A DNA stretch of 64,000 nucleotides, from contig NC_134950.1 of assembly GCF_965638725.1 (NCBI RefSeq), forward strand, positions 12,772,101-12,836,100, written 5' to 3'. Positions 36,559 through 49,500 of this stretch are shown here, piece after piece. The notes under the pieces were generated by a model. That model worked only from the letters and a program-made list of their open reading frames with translations, was not told the DNA's origin and did not search any database. A program made the translations under genes and the position numbers. The stretch is from Aptenodytes patagonicus. Lineage: Eukaryota; Chordata; Aves; Sphenisciformes; Spheniscidae. Numbering within the stretch: the stretch's first letter is position 1; the number at the start of each line of letters is the position of its first letter.

Positions 36559-38299
36559 ATTTCCAGTGACAGAATACAGAAGCTGGGAGACCGTGGGATT
36601 GCGAGTAACTGACCTGAGGGCAGGGGGGTTTCTCCTCGCTTTGTTCAATGCCTGACTCACTGGTGAGTCCAAAAAGCCACCACTTAGGGACTCTCAGCAC
36701 ATAAATACTGTAATAACTGGACAACAGAAAGACCTCACTCTGGGAAAGGACAAGGTAAAGAAGGATGAAAGGGAATGGAAAGCTAAGCTGCACTAAATAA
36801 CCATTGTACTGAAAGTGAATAAGCAACATATCTTTGTGCTGGATACATCGGGAAATCATCTGGACACAGGGAAGATTAAAAGTCTCAAGGGCTATCGACA
36901 GCATGGAGTGTAGGTGAGCACATGCTGATCCTGCTGTGCCAGTGCAGCCCAGCAGATCAGCCCTGCAGTAATGTCAAAACTTTCATATTATTTCATATCT
37001 CATAGTAGCATGAGCCCAGCTCCCCTGCATCAAGGAGCGAGGCTCTCCCTAGGGCACCACTTGGGTTGGGTGGCTGTACCGGCCAGCTTGGAGCTGCACC
37101 TGAAGACCACCAAGCTGTGCTCTGCCGTATGGTGTACCCCATATGTATGTATGCTCGTGGTATAAAGTTGCTTGAATCTTAGGTGTTTAAATACACCTGT
37201 GATCACAGAGCTGATTATTAGTGATGTCTGGCAGCGAAGTTGCCTCGTCGCCACCAGCTTTACAGTGACAGTTCTTTGTACTTCTGACAGTGCTGCTTCT
37301 GCAGGCACTGGGCAAAATGGCTCTCAACAAACTTTGCTTTTCTGTCTGCAACTTACTGTGGTGCTCAGTGAGTAAACCATGCTGGTGGGGCCACCTCACA
37401 TGTCAGTCTGAGGTGGCAGCAGAAAGGTTAAACACAGCAAGTTCCCCAAAACAGTCAGGACAAGGGTTAATTGGAGAGAGAAAGGAGCAAAGAGGGGAGG
37501 GAATTCACTTAGTCCCTCTGATAGGACATCAGGGCTAATCAGCATTAGAAAAAGGTCTGATCTCTGCTAATTATGGTGAAGCAAGTAGCTCCTCCTTGGA
37601 TTTGGGGCCCTAAATGAGCACTTGGTGTATTCCTGAATTCTGTCTTTCTGATAGCACATCTGAAATGGTGATGAAATGCCATCAGGCTTGAGGGGCTACA
37701 AAGGCAGCACCACAGTATTAACATCCTCAGCACTGTATGAAATCATTCCCTGGCTTTTACCTATCCCTCTGGAATGACAACTTTTTACAAGAGCTACAAA
37801 AAGACTGTTAATTATAGAAAAGCTATCACCACACACTCCCAGCCTGCTACATGTAAAATTAAGCATCTGTTCAGAATGATTAGAGACAAAAAGAACTGTC
37901 TCTCCACATTGATTTTTTTTTAAACTTGTATATTCTGAATAATGGTTGTGACTCTTCTCCTTAACAGCCTCGATCCTGAAACTAGATTAAACCAGGCAAA
38001 TTCTTGTGTCTGAGCCTCCCTAAAGGGAGTGTGTCACGGATTTCAGGCACCAGAAACCAGCTGAGGATGGCAGCTCAGTATTTAAATCAAATGACATACT
38101 CAAGTAGGGAGGGATGAGAACCTAATGCTCTGCGACAACTTAAAGGGTCCGTTGAGCAATGCACAGGAACTCTGTGTATATGAGATTCAATCACTTACTT
38201 GAAGGATAAAAAGTGCTTAACATAACCCATTCATCTAAAACGTGGATCTTTAAATTTGCAGTTCTACTATTGTCTAACCTGGTCTAACAACTGAAACAT
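36559..38299. other. Intergenic, nothing recognised
   Basis: About 1.7 kb without a recognisable gene or element. Confidence 0.5.
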
Positions 38300-38398
38300 C
38301 AGTGTATTATCAACATTATTCTCATGCTAAATCCAAAACACAGCACTGTACCAGCTACTAGGAAGAAAATTAACTCTATCCCAGCCGAAACCAGGACA
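38300..38398 (-). mobile_element. LTR fragment, family A (U3 end)
   Basis: Contains attaactctatcccagccg and ends gaaaccaggaca. On the minus strand this reads TGTCCTGGTTTCGGCTGGGA, matching the first 100 bp of the LTR at 47,759. Only the U3 start is present and the rest is missing. Confidence 0.85.
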
Positions 38399-39206
38399 CC
38401 TGGGCAGTGCGTGCAATGCCCTGGGCACTGGGTTAGCATCTATACAGGGCTGAGCAGGCAAATTTCTGCTGCTGTGCACATTCACAACCAGTCTTACATC
38501 ACTCAAAAATACTAAGTAACAATGTCTTCACTCATTCAAAGCATGCCTGCGACATCAGCATCATGCAGAAAGAGCTGCCATTTCATCCAAACACCAATAA
38601 ATCAGACCTTTTACACAGGTGTATCTGGTTAAATCCAGAGCTGCCCCATCTCAGGAGAGCTCTGAGCACCAGTTTATCAGGAATCCTGAGTTCCATCATC
38701 TCAAATCTCTTCTGGTGAAGCTGGTTCACAGAGACAGAAACTACAGATCAACTCTCCCACTGTGCAGACGAGTGCCCCGACAACTGGCCTCCTATCCGTA
38801 GCCCGTGCTGGCACCCAAGGAATCCGTGTAGTAGCAGCCTATCTGCACAGCCAACCAGCTGTGCTGCATCTGGCAACAGAAAAGTGTAAGTTTCTGCATT
38901 CAGCCAGCCCTTATGACACAGAAAAAGAGATGTCTGGATGAAGTGAATCAATCCCACAGTTGTTCAATGGTCTGTCTCGGCTGCTAACATGCTGAGTAAA
39001 TTTTCTGGAACTGATGGGAGATACAGTGACAGAATATGTATATAACAATACACCTATATAACAGTAATATACATGTAAGTATCTTTGAAGTTTTTATATT
39101 TTTCTGTACTTACAAATAAAATGATCCCTTAATACTTAAAACTGTTATTGTGCTTTTCCTCACCAAGACTGAAGTCCATCACAAATGTTTATTGTAGCCT
39201 CAGTCC
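38399..39206. other. Intergenic, nothing recognised
   Basis: About 800 bases without a recognised feature apart from AT-rich stretches near 39,040-39,120. Confidence 0.5.
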
Positions 39207-39338
39207 CTGTAGGTTTCCAAGGTCTGACTGGATAAAGCCCTGAGCAGCCTGGTCTGACCTGATTTGAACAGGAGATTGGACTAGAGACCGCCTGACCCTT
39301 CTAACCTGAATTATTCTACCAGTTTGTGATTCTATGAT
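39207..39338 (+). mobile_element. Old CR1 LINE 3' remnant
   Basis: A degenerate CR1 end: ccctgagcagcctggtctga, then gattggactagagaccgcct, then gtgattctatgat. The order of blocks is that of a CR1 3' UTR, but with many substitutions, so it is old. Confidence 0.75.
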
Positions 39339-40249
39339 ATGCTAGCATGTCCAAAACCAGAGAATTAAATACCCCATCTTAGCCAATTTCTGTAATCCCA
39401 TGTTTAGGGCACTCTTCTAAGACGTGGGAGACTTTGCTCCAAACCCCCAATCAATGTGATGGCTTTCCTGGGTTCCCCTGCAAGGATGCAGCTTGATATC
39501 GCCTCTAAGGAAATTCAGCAGCAAGCGACCCTGTATGGGGGAGGTTTTCTCATTCCCTTCCCCCCAACCATATGTTCCTGCTGATTTCCTTATACCAGCA
39601 AGAGCAGCTGTCTGACCTCATGGCAAGCCAGTTCAAGGAGCTAAGAGGCAGGAAGAAAAAAACTTTACTTCTGTCTCTCCATTTAGCTTCCTACCCTGGA
39701 TTACCATGGGGCCAGACAAATGCCAAGTGCAAGCACATGGGGACAGGTGAGAATGCGCAGCCAGCGTAAGAAGGAAAAGCAACTGCATCTTCCAGCAACC
39801 GTCAGCACTAGAACAGTTTAACTGAAATGGCAGGCATTTAATTCTCCCCTCGTACAGCACAGAAACCTAGATACTTACCTGGTTTTCCATAGTGCTTGGG
39901 AGTTCAAGATTGTACTACTAAATCTATGTTCCCTTTGTCGGTCTGGCCTTTAGGCTATTGCTAAATAAGCCTAATCGATAAAGTTAGTGACTAAACTGAG
40001 ATGCACCGTCTATTTATGTAAGTGATAGAAATCATAACATAAAGAAAACATACTGTATCTCACTTCTAAAATGTGGTAACATTTAACAATTTGAGCTATA
40101 TTGTTCAGTATTTTATGCATGTATTTTTCCAAAAGTTTTTCTTACAGCACGTAAATGCTCTTTTCAATTTGGGCACAGTAGATGGAAAAGTAACATGCTT
40201 ATGATGGGATGTCTGCCTTTGATTTGACATATTAAAAACCAGGTTCCTT
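39339..40249. other. Spacer 3' of NTAQ1
   Basis: About 900 bases. No repeat or gene is recognised. Confidence 0.5.
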
Positions 40250-40423
40250 CTTACATAATCAAAATAAAAGTTTTTATTCAGTTCATGATATTTCTGATTG
40301 AGTATTCTATTTGCCCAAATACTTACTCCATGTAAAGAAATGTAAACCATAAATACAATGTAAGAGCAGCAAAACAAAACACGTCCACTCAAAACAGAAG
40401 CAGGGAGAACTTCTTTGTTCACT
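40250..40423 (-). other. NTAQ1: NTAQ1 3' UTR
   Basis: A short inferred 3' UTR, from the stop codon to just beyond the AATAAA at 40273-40278 (minus). Confidence 0.65.
40273..40278 (-). terminator. NTAQ1: Polyadenylation signal AATAAA, NTAQ1
   Basis: The minus-strand hexamer in ctgaataaaaac, about 145 nt past the stop codon. It is the first canonical signal downstream. Confidence 0.65.
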
Positions 40424-40557
40424 TCACTGTCCTTCCAAGGAATAGCTGTAATCAGTCTGTCTGCCAAATCGCTGCACAAAGTCCGGAAGGGGGAACACTG
40501 AGCCCCATCCCACTTTGGGATTCATACTGATGAAATCATCCAAGTTCATCTTGGAGT
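40424..40557 (-). CDS. NTAQ1: NTAQ1 exon 6 (last exon)
   Basis: One hundred thirty-four nt from acceptor ttttttag. It encodes [20 protein letters not shown], then FVQRFG, a divergent tail [12 protein letters not shown] and TGA at 40424-40426. The tail is about eight residues longer than the human one, which ends shortly after RFG. Confidence 0.95.
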
Positions 40558-43500
40558 CTAAAAAAGGACCAGAAAAAGGAAATATTTAAGTTCCTGATGC
40601 AGCTTCTGTAGCACAGGTATACATCTATCAAGAAAAAGCCCAAAAAACCCTCTTTGATAGTTCAGTTCAAAATAGCAAAGAGTTCATAGCACACTTGCTG
40701 AGCAGCAGTCCGGCAAGATTCTGCAAATTGTATGGTGCTACGAAAATATCTATTTCCAGTCTCTGAAATGTTGCTTTTGCCCCTGATCCCTCTCTCTGTC
40801 CATGGCAATAATCACATTACCGGATCAGTAAGCATCCTTAGTCATTAGAAACTAGTATGCATAGGAAAGAGTAAGATTTTTCCCTGCAACGGCAGCCTAG
40901 AAGGGTCGAGTCGTGTCAGAGAACTGGAGTGCAAATACAACCAGCACAGGGAACTGCAATGCAACACATGCTTGTGTCTTCCTGCATTCGCACAAATCTG
41001 ATTACTCAAAAGCAGGGGAGGTACTACTCCCCCATTAAGTTCTGAACTAAAGTCAACTGAGTCAGCTTTTGCACTGACTACAGAGGAACTGGATCAGAGC
41101 AGCAGTCAGAACTGGAAGTTGCTTAGTGTCTCTCAGAAGTGATTAGCCCCTTGGCAAACCTACAGCTTGTTACTCCCCAGACTACAGTATTTGCTCTGTA
41201 TTTGCTTTCCTTCCAGCCCTGAACTTTGTCCATGCTGTACCCCGGCCCACTGCAAGGCCAGAATACGCAGACCGGAGGAAATGTCTGACGTAACCCAGCC
41301 GGTAGCCTAGAGGGATGCTCAGGCAAAGAAGGGCACAAACCTAGGCTGGGGGCAAACACTTTTTTTTTTCAATCCTGACCCACCGAATGAAGTCAGAGGG
41401 GGAAAAGGTTAACTGCCATAGGTTCAAGAGAAAAGTAACCATGACTGCTCTTTGCCAGGAGTTTGATTTGCTCTGACCCCTGCAGGAGAGGTAGAAACCA
41501 TTCTTTCTGTCCCATTCGTGGATCCCAGAGAGCTCAGTGGAAAGTGCTGGTGTGCAGTTTTGGGTTTAGGTGCCTTACACATCCTTTTTCTGGAGCTGGC
41601 CTGGTACAAGCTTTGCTGACTCAGAACCATGCTGATCAGAGGTTTCCAGTTCCTCAGCCTATTCAGCTCTGACTACAAACATCCGTGGGCTTGTTGTTTT
41701 ATGTTCTCACTGACGATCTGCACAAATAATCTTTTTAAATGCCCATTAAAAGGAAACTGGAAGAGAATGAGTTTAAAGAACAGAGTGGGAGAGCCATTGG
41801 ATTCATTGTTATAGCTTTCCCGCTGTATTTAAGTATTTATTTTAACATGGATGATTTATGTGCACATTTAAGGATTAAGAACCAAACAAGAGTAGGCTCT
41901 AATGAATAGATTATAAAATCCATAGGATGGAATTTGCTTCAGCTGCAAAAAGTTTGCGTAACTAGGCTTACCATTATGGACAGCGTAACTGAGGAAGGGA
42001 AGATGATGTTCAGGAATCCCAGACCCAGGAGTCCCAGCCATAATCCAGCTCCCAGAGTCCTCTGTTTGCACCACATCTACACTATGGCACAGCTTTCTGA
42101 TTTGCCTAATCCCAGCTCTCACCACTTCTGAGGTCTGGCCCCTAAATCTTTTCTTGTTAACTTATTTGGGCTCTGCACATGGAAAATCCTTATATCCAGC
42201 CAAGCACAGTCCTACTGCCGAAGTGAGTCTGGCAGAACAGGGCCAATTTCTGCCTGACTATGTGGGAATTTAAAATAGCACAAGCCCAGCAGTTTGCTGT
42301 TGTAGCTCAAGAACAATTTGTAGCGGATAACAGCTCCTGCTTGCTGGTAGGCTAGTAAGCCTGTTTTCCAATTCCCGACTTGCCTTTTCCTCCCAGATGC
42401 TTTTGTTTTTAAATTAATGTGATTCTTCATATAGTTTAAGATTTGAAAGATAAATACTTCCCTGCTTTACGTGCACTGAACATAGTAGAATAATAATTTC
42501 ATAAAACTGTTCTGTGAACGGTAAAAAAGCCCAAAAGGGATTGTTCCAGTAGTTACAAACACAGCTGCTGTTGTTAGCAACTTGGAAGTTGCTGTCACAA
42601 TGTCTGTAGGAAGTGAAATATTCTCTTAAAATCAGAATGATTGTGACAGAGCATAACACAATCCATCAGAGAAGTTTAATGAAAGGAAAAATTATTTTAA
42701 CAAAGCAAACAAGAACATTCCTGTGAAGAGCAAATGGTCTAAGAACCGGTCAGTAGATGGCACTGAAGCAGTATGAGAGCTATCCGTAGGAAAAAACATA
42801 GTGAGACCTCTCCCGCTTTATTCAGGTGTAACAGTCTCTCTATGCCGCTCCTCTTACTCACGTGCTGTATCTGAACGCCACGCATGGCATGCCATTATGT
42901 TAGACCTTACACCTTTAGGAAACAGCTCAGCAAAAATGCATGAGAACACCACAAAGTCCTCTTTCTGAAGCAGATGAAAGGTGACAAACACCAGAATTTA
43001 CAAAAGAGACATCTGGATGCTACAGTTGACAAACCAAGAGGATTTCTCCACAAAAGCAAGGAGGAGCATGCTTTATATAACATTTATACAAGGTCAAGAG
43101 CAGCAGAATTAATTTTTTATTTTAAGATTTACATTATATTTGCAGTCCTCCTCAGGTGCTGTGGCTATTATACTAGCTTGCATTTGTGCATGCTCAGAGC
43201 TAATCTTCCTCTTTGACCAAACCCACTTTGTTAGGCACACCCACTGTCAATGAGACCTAGCTGGCGCATTCTGGGATTCTTGCATAATTTTATTTTTTTA
43301 ATCAAGTCTGACACTTTAGCCCCGAGCACGGACAAAATAAAAGGCCATGCACTATCAGCTGGCATTGTTAGCCATGATACTTGTGGCTTTTGCCAACAGT
43401 AGTTAGAAAGTAATGTTTCAGCCAAGCCTCTGCTTGGCTCACAGACCTTGGACTAATGCTGCATAATGACAGCTGCCGAAGGGCTCCTGGAGGTGAGCAA

Positions 43501-46500
43501 CTCTGAAACAAAGCCTCCAGGATCAGCTCTGCTGCTGCCTAACCTTGGGGGCACCTAAAATACTTACAAAGTTGGGCTCTTCACAGACTTGTGTAGGTGT
43601 CTACCATTCTCTTCAGATCGCCCTCTCTTGCCTGAGCAGGGAGAGAAGTGTTTTTGCAGGCAGAGTCGGAAAAGCTGTTATGACACTCAGCTGGAAGGTG
43701 CTGTCCCCACAGCTGAGACATAACCGACTGTGCAAACCACCTTGGTCCATCTCAGTGCAAAACAAAGCTGGTCACCTTAAGTTCTCTTTCACAGAAAGCG
43801 GTGTAACTTCAATAAGCCACTCACAGAATTTAAATACTTCTGTCGTTAGTTGTATCTTTATTGCCTCTATCCCGACTTGATTCTTTACTTCCACAAAAGC
43901 TCATTAAGTAAGGACCTAACTGGAGAGACTGGAGTTTTATTCTCAAATGAGAAGAGCAGAAGGTTCCCATGAAGTGCATATGAGCTACTTGTATCTGTAT
44001 CAGTGCTGCTTTTTTGCTTTCACTAGAATCCTACCACCACCTCAAAGAGGAGATACAGGAAGAAACTGCAGACATCTGCCTGGCCTCTGTCTAGCAGCTT
44101 GCCTGTTACATAGATGTGTCATACACAGCGCCTCCAGAATTTCTCAGCTGTCCTACTCACACTCTTCAAAACAAAAAAAACCAAGTAAAACCCCATCATT
44201 TATGACTACCAGGGATTTTAATAATAATAAAAAGAACAAAAAGCCTTTACAAATCAATCCTGCCATTGTGCTACCAAACAGCTAGGGAGAACTGAAATTC
44301 AAACCAATGCTTTTCAGTGTTAGAGTTGATACTAACAGTTGTATATAAACAGTAAGACCATCTGTTCTGAGCAATTTTGAAATGCACTGCACAAGCTGTA
44401 TTTTACACAGGCTTGCAGTAAGGAGGGCTGATCTCATCAGGACTCATAGACTAAGCAGAATCAGACCTCATTAATTTGCAGAGAGAAGACTTAAAAGAAA
44501 ACCCCAGGCTGGGCTCGCCAGCCCTAGGATGATGAATCTGTGCATCAAATCGCATCTTCTTAATTTTTATTATTTGAACAAAATACCAGACTCGCCCCTG
44601 ATTTCTTTCAACTGGCAACCAGGTGGGACCAGGGGAATCTGCTGCAGCTCAGGTATGCTTATTCCAGCAGAGGTGCTTTGAGGATAGGGCTGGGTGAGAA
44701 AGCACCGTGCACCCCGTTAGGTTAGCACGGCAGCAGAGCAGAACAGAGGCCAGAGCAATGTCAATAAGAAACATAGAGGCCTAGCTCTGGGAAACGACTA
44801 GACCAGAGCCAGTTGCAAAAGGCTAATGCTTAGCATGTGAGTTCTGATGACATATTGAGGAGTTTCAGGTTTTTTTGTTCAGTTGATTGGTTTGGGGTTG
44901 TTTGGGGGGTTTTGTTTGGTTTGGTTGTTTTTTTTTTTTAATAATGCTAAGGTTCTTTTAAAAAAAAAACAAACAAAAAAACCCCCAAAACATCTAGTTC
45001 CAACTTCCAATTTTTTTTAAGGATGGACTGGAATTTATGACTCAAGCTTATTTTAGAAGGTTTATTTTGCAACCCCGTGAGCAGCACAAATACAGTTTAA
45101 GAATCATTCCTTTTGAGTTAATATTAAGAAAAAAAAAAATGCTGAACTGGTTACTAATAGAGATTCCTTGATCCCATTCCAAAAGGAATTTCATGGTCAT
45201 TAAACATTTCCTGGTATATTTCATTAAAAAGTATCACTGGTCCCAGTATCCTGTCCCAGCTCCACACTGGATAATTACATTGTCCTACTTATGGTCCTAT
45301 TTAACTTATGTTTGACTTGGATACTATGGAATTTCCTTTTCCAAAGTGCTACATTCAGGCTTAACCGCTACCCTGCTCTGGAAGAGACAGTATTTTAGTA
45401 TCAAGAGTAAACATTCTTGTCTTTTTAAGTTTATTAAAAGCTTTAAAACCCCATGGGATAAGAAGAGCAGTGTATATAAATGTAACAAATACTCTTTAAC
45501 ACATAGCAAATTGTAGTAACACAATAGTACCAGAACACTGATTACCTTTAAATACCAAGAGTTCACGGGCACATTTAACAGCACAATGCTCATACATTAA
45601 AAAAGACCGATACATTATTATTTTACTTTTGCAGTCTTCAAACATTTGTTTAACATCAAAGAAGACATATAGCACACAGAAGTAATATAAGAACCTTGTG
45701 TGCTTTTCTATTGGGTTTGCGTGGCAAGGTTTTGGTAGCAGGGGGGCTACAGGGGTGGCTTCTGTGAGAAGCTGCTAGAAGCTTTCCCTATGTCCGACAG
45801 AGCCAATGCCAGCCGGCTCCAAGAGGGACCCGCCGCTGGCCAAGACTGAGCCCATCAGTGACAGCGGTAGCACCTCTGGGGTAACATATTTAAGAAGGGC
45901 AAAAAAATGCTCGGAATAACAGCAGTGGAGAGAGGAGTGAGACTATGTGAAAGAAACAACTCTGCAGACACCAAGGTCAGTGAAGAAGGAGGGGGAGGAG
46001 GTGCTCCAGGCGCCGGAGCAGAGATTCCCCTGCGGGCCGTGGTGAAGACCATGGTGAGGCAGGCTGTCCCCCTGCAGCCCATGGAGGTCCATGGTGGAGC
46101 AGATATCCACCTGCAGCCCGTGGAGGACCCCACGCCGGAGCAGGTGGATGCCCAAAGGAGGCTGTGACCCCGTGCTGCAGCAGGCTCCTGGCAGGACCTG
46201 TGGACCCATGGAGAGAGGAGCCCACGCTGGAGCAGGTTTGCTGGCAGGACTTGTGACCCTGTGGGGGACCCACGCTGGAGCAGTCTGTTCCTGAAGGACT
46301 GCACCCTGTGGAAAGGACCCACGCTGGAGCAGCTCCTGAGAACTGCAGCCCACGGGAAGGACTCATGTTGGAGAAGTTCAGAGGACTGTCTCCCGTGGGA
46401 GGGACCTCACGCTGGAGCAGGGGAAGAGTGTGAGGAGTCCTACCCCTGGGGAGGAAGGAGCAGCAGAGACAACATGTGACGAACTGACCACAATGCCCAT

Positions 46501-49500
46501 TCCCCGTCCCCCTGCACTGCTTGGGGGGAAGAGGTAGAGAAAATCGGGAGTGAAGTTGAGCCCGGGAAGAAGGGAGGTGTGAGGAGAAGGTGTTTTAAGA
46601 TTTAGTTTTCATTTCTCATTACCCTACCCTGATTTGGATTGATAATAAATTAAATTAATTTTCCCCAAGTCGAGTCTGTTTTGCCTGTGACAGTAATTGG
46701 TGAACAATCTCTCCCTGTCCTTATCTCGACCCATGAGCCTTTTGTTATATTTTCTCTCCCCTATCCAGCTGGGGAGGGGAGTGTTAGAGCAGCTTTGGTG
46801 GGCACCTGGCATTCAGCCAGGGTCAACCCATCACAGCTTTTGTAATTATCTTCTCAAGAGCTTAGGAATTTGGTTACTCTAAATGACAGCAAAGTAATAA
46901 ATAATAATAATAATGAATATAATGCTATGATCTAAATGCGCCTCACAAATAAATTGATACTAAAGACAACATGTGGTCAATTCTGTCAGCCATTAAATTG
47001 CAGTCACCTCTAACATGAAATATGTAAGCAATTTAATCTTGTGCAAACACAGATTGACATGGAAAGCAGAGGACTCTATCTAAGTGAAACAACAGGGAGA
47101 AAACAGCCATCTGCAATGGAATTTGGCATGGACGTGAACACTAATACCCCAGGCCCTTTTATGATAACAAAAGGTCTGCCACCCAGTTTTCCATCAAGGT
47201 TAAAGTAAGGCGCTTTTATGCCTGATAAAACTGTGCTGAGACATTATTTTACCAGTCTCTAAAGGAAGGGAATTACCAGTTCCACTTGTCGACAGCAGTG
47301 TTTTCTAAACCTGTATGTTGGCCTGCAGGACACGTGCTCATCTACAGAACCGCATCACTAAAGCACAGGACTTAGATTCAACTAAAAGTTAAAGCACATG
47401 CTTGTTCCACAACAGTTAAACCCAGACCCCTCACTGACTTACAGCATTGTGCACATTGAATCACGCATCATTATAAGGTATCTCAAGTGAACACAGGGAA
47501 GACAAAAAACAAAGCTGGAGAAACTGGTACTGAATGAAAGACAACTTGAACTAAACATCCTAGATCTGATACAATCTATTCCTGTTCTCACCCAGATCTT
47601 GAAGCTACCTAGTGAATGACCTTCCACCTTCAGTGGGTGCGGGGTAACCAGTTTCTTTCATCTGCAACATTCAGCCAACTGACCAGGAGACCAGAGCACG
47701 TCAGCACAGAGCTGGAATATGGTGCCCAGTTTGGGGGTCCTCAGTGCAAAAAAACCCCTGTCCTGGTTTCAGCTGGGATAGAGTTAATTTTCTTCCTAGT
47801 AGCTGGTACAGTGCTGTGTTTTGGATTTAGGACCAGAACAATGTTGATAACACACCCATGTTTTAGTTGTTGCTGAGCAGTGTTTACACTAAGTCAATTC
47901 TTTTCAGCTTCCCATGCTCTACTGACTGAGAAGGCTGGAGGTGCACAAGAAGCTGGGAGGGGGCACAGCCAGGACAGCTGACCCAAACCGGCCAAAGGGA
48001 TATTCCATACCATGTGATGTCATGCTCAGTACATCAACTGGGGAAAGCTGGCCGGGGGGGCCGCTGCTCGGGGACTGGCTGGGCATCAGTCGGCAGGTGG
48101 TGAGCAATTGCATCGTGCATCACTTGCTTTGTATATTCTTATTATTACTACTATTATTATTATTATTTTATTTTATTTCCATTATTAAACTGTTTTTATC
48201 TCAACCCACGAGTTTTCTCACTTTTACTCTTCCGATTCTCTCCCCCATCCCACCGGGGGGCGGGCGGGGGGGAGTGAGCGAGCAGCTGTGTGGTGCTCAG
48301 TTACCGGCTGAGGTTAAACCACGACAAAACCCAAAACATTGACATACTGGAGCAAGCCCAGAAGAGGAACATCAAGTTGTTTGGGGCGGGAGAACATGAT
48401 ATTCAAGGAGAGGCTGAGAGAACTGGGCCTGTTCAGTCTTAAACAGAGAAGATGAAGGGGAGACCTTTCTGCTGTCTACATCTACCTGATCAGAGGACAC
48501 AGAGAAGATGGAGCCAGAGCGTTCTTGGAGGAACGTGGCAACAGGACAAGAAGCAAAGAACGGAAGTTGGAACATGGGAAATTCTGATTAGATACGAGGA
48601 ATTTTTTTTTTTACTATGACAGTGGTCAAATATTGGAACAGATTGCCCAGAGAGATGGTGGAATCTCCATCCCTGGAGGTGTTCAAGGCGAGACTGGACA
48701 TAGCCCTAAAGAACCCCTGTTTTGAGCAGGGGTTGGACTGGATGACCTATGGACGTTCCTATCAGTGTGGCAAGGTACAGAGCAAGGAAATAAAGCATGG
48801 GAGAAATTGAAGATCTATGTATCTTTCACTATCTATTAAAATCACAGAGACAATCTGGAGGTTGGTTGAGACCATGTGGTTGCTGCACATCAATGAGGTA
48901 AAGCTCAGTCAAGCAAGACAGATAAGGGGAGAGTTACAGGGTTTACAGCTATGGAGTCATTCACTACAGCTGGAGGTACATGTACACATCTGCAACTGTT
49001 TGAGTCATTCTGCAATTCACTATCTGCAAGTAATGTTTTCTACTATTTTGACCTGAGTAGAAGTTTTCACCTTCCTGGTCTGGCCTGATCTATATTCCTC
49101 ACACTTTCATTAGCTCTCAACTATCACACGAATAAGGTTTCCACAGGCAAGAAGTCCTCAGCACCTAGAAGGCATCAGCTAACAGTGAACCATCCACTGT
49201 GGTCCAGGCATTCTCCACTCGCTACCCTACCTCTGTATAAAACTTTACTGGAGATAAGGACCAAGACATAGAATTTAAGGTGCTTCACAACCTGGATTGT
49301 CTAGAAAACACCTAAAGCTTCACAATGAAGACTACATCTGTGCGCCTGCCCACATTTATAATTCATTTCTACTGCAGTGTGAAACACCAAGCTTCCTTAG
49401 AAGCCAAAGCAAAGATTGAGAACTAACTTCCCAGCAACTTAAAACCATGATAAACTTGGACTTAAACACAAAACATGTTTCTTTGACCCTGCCTTCTCTA

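Noticed and set aside
45907..46167. An 86-codon open frame on + (starts [10 protein letters not shown])
   Set aside because: It lies wholly inside the family B LTR and runs through its GC-rich tandem repeats. No family motif is seen.
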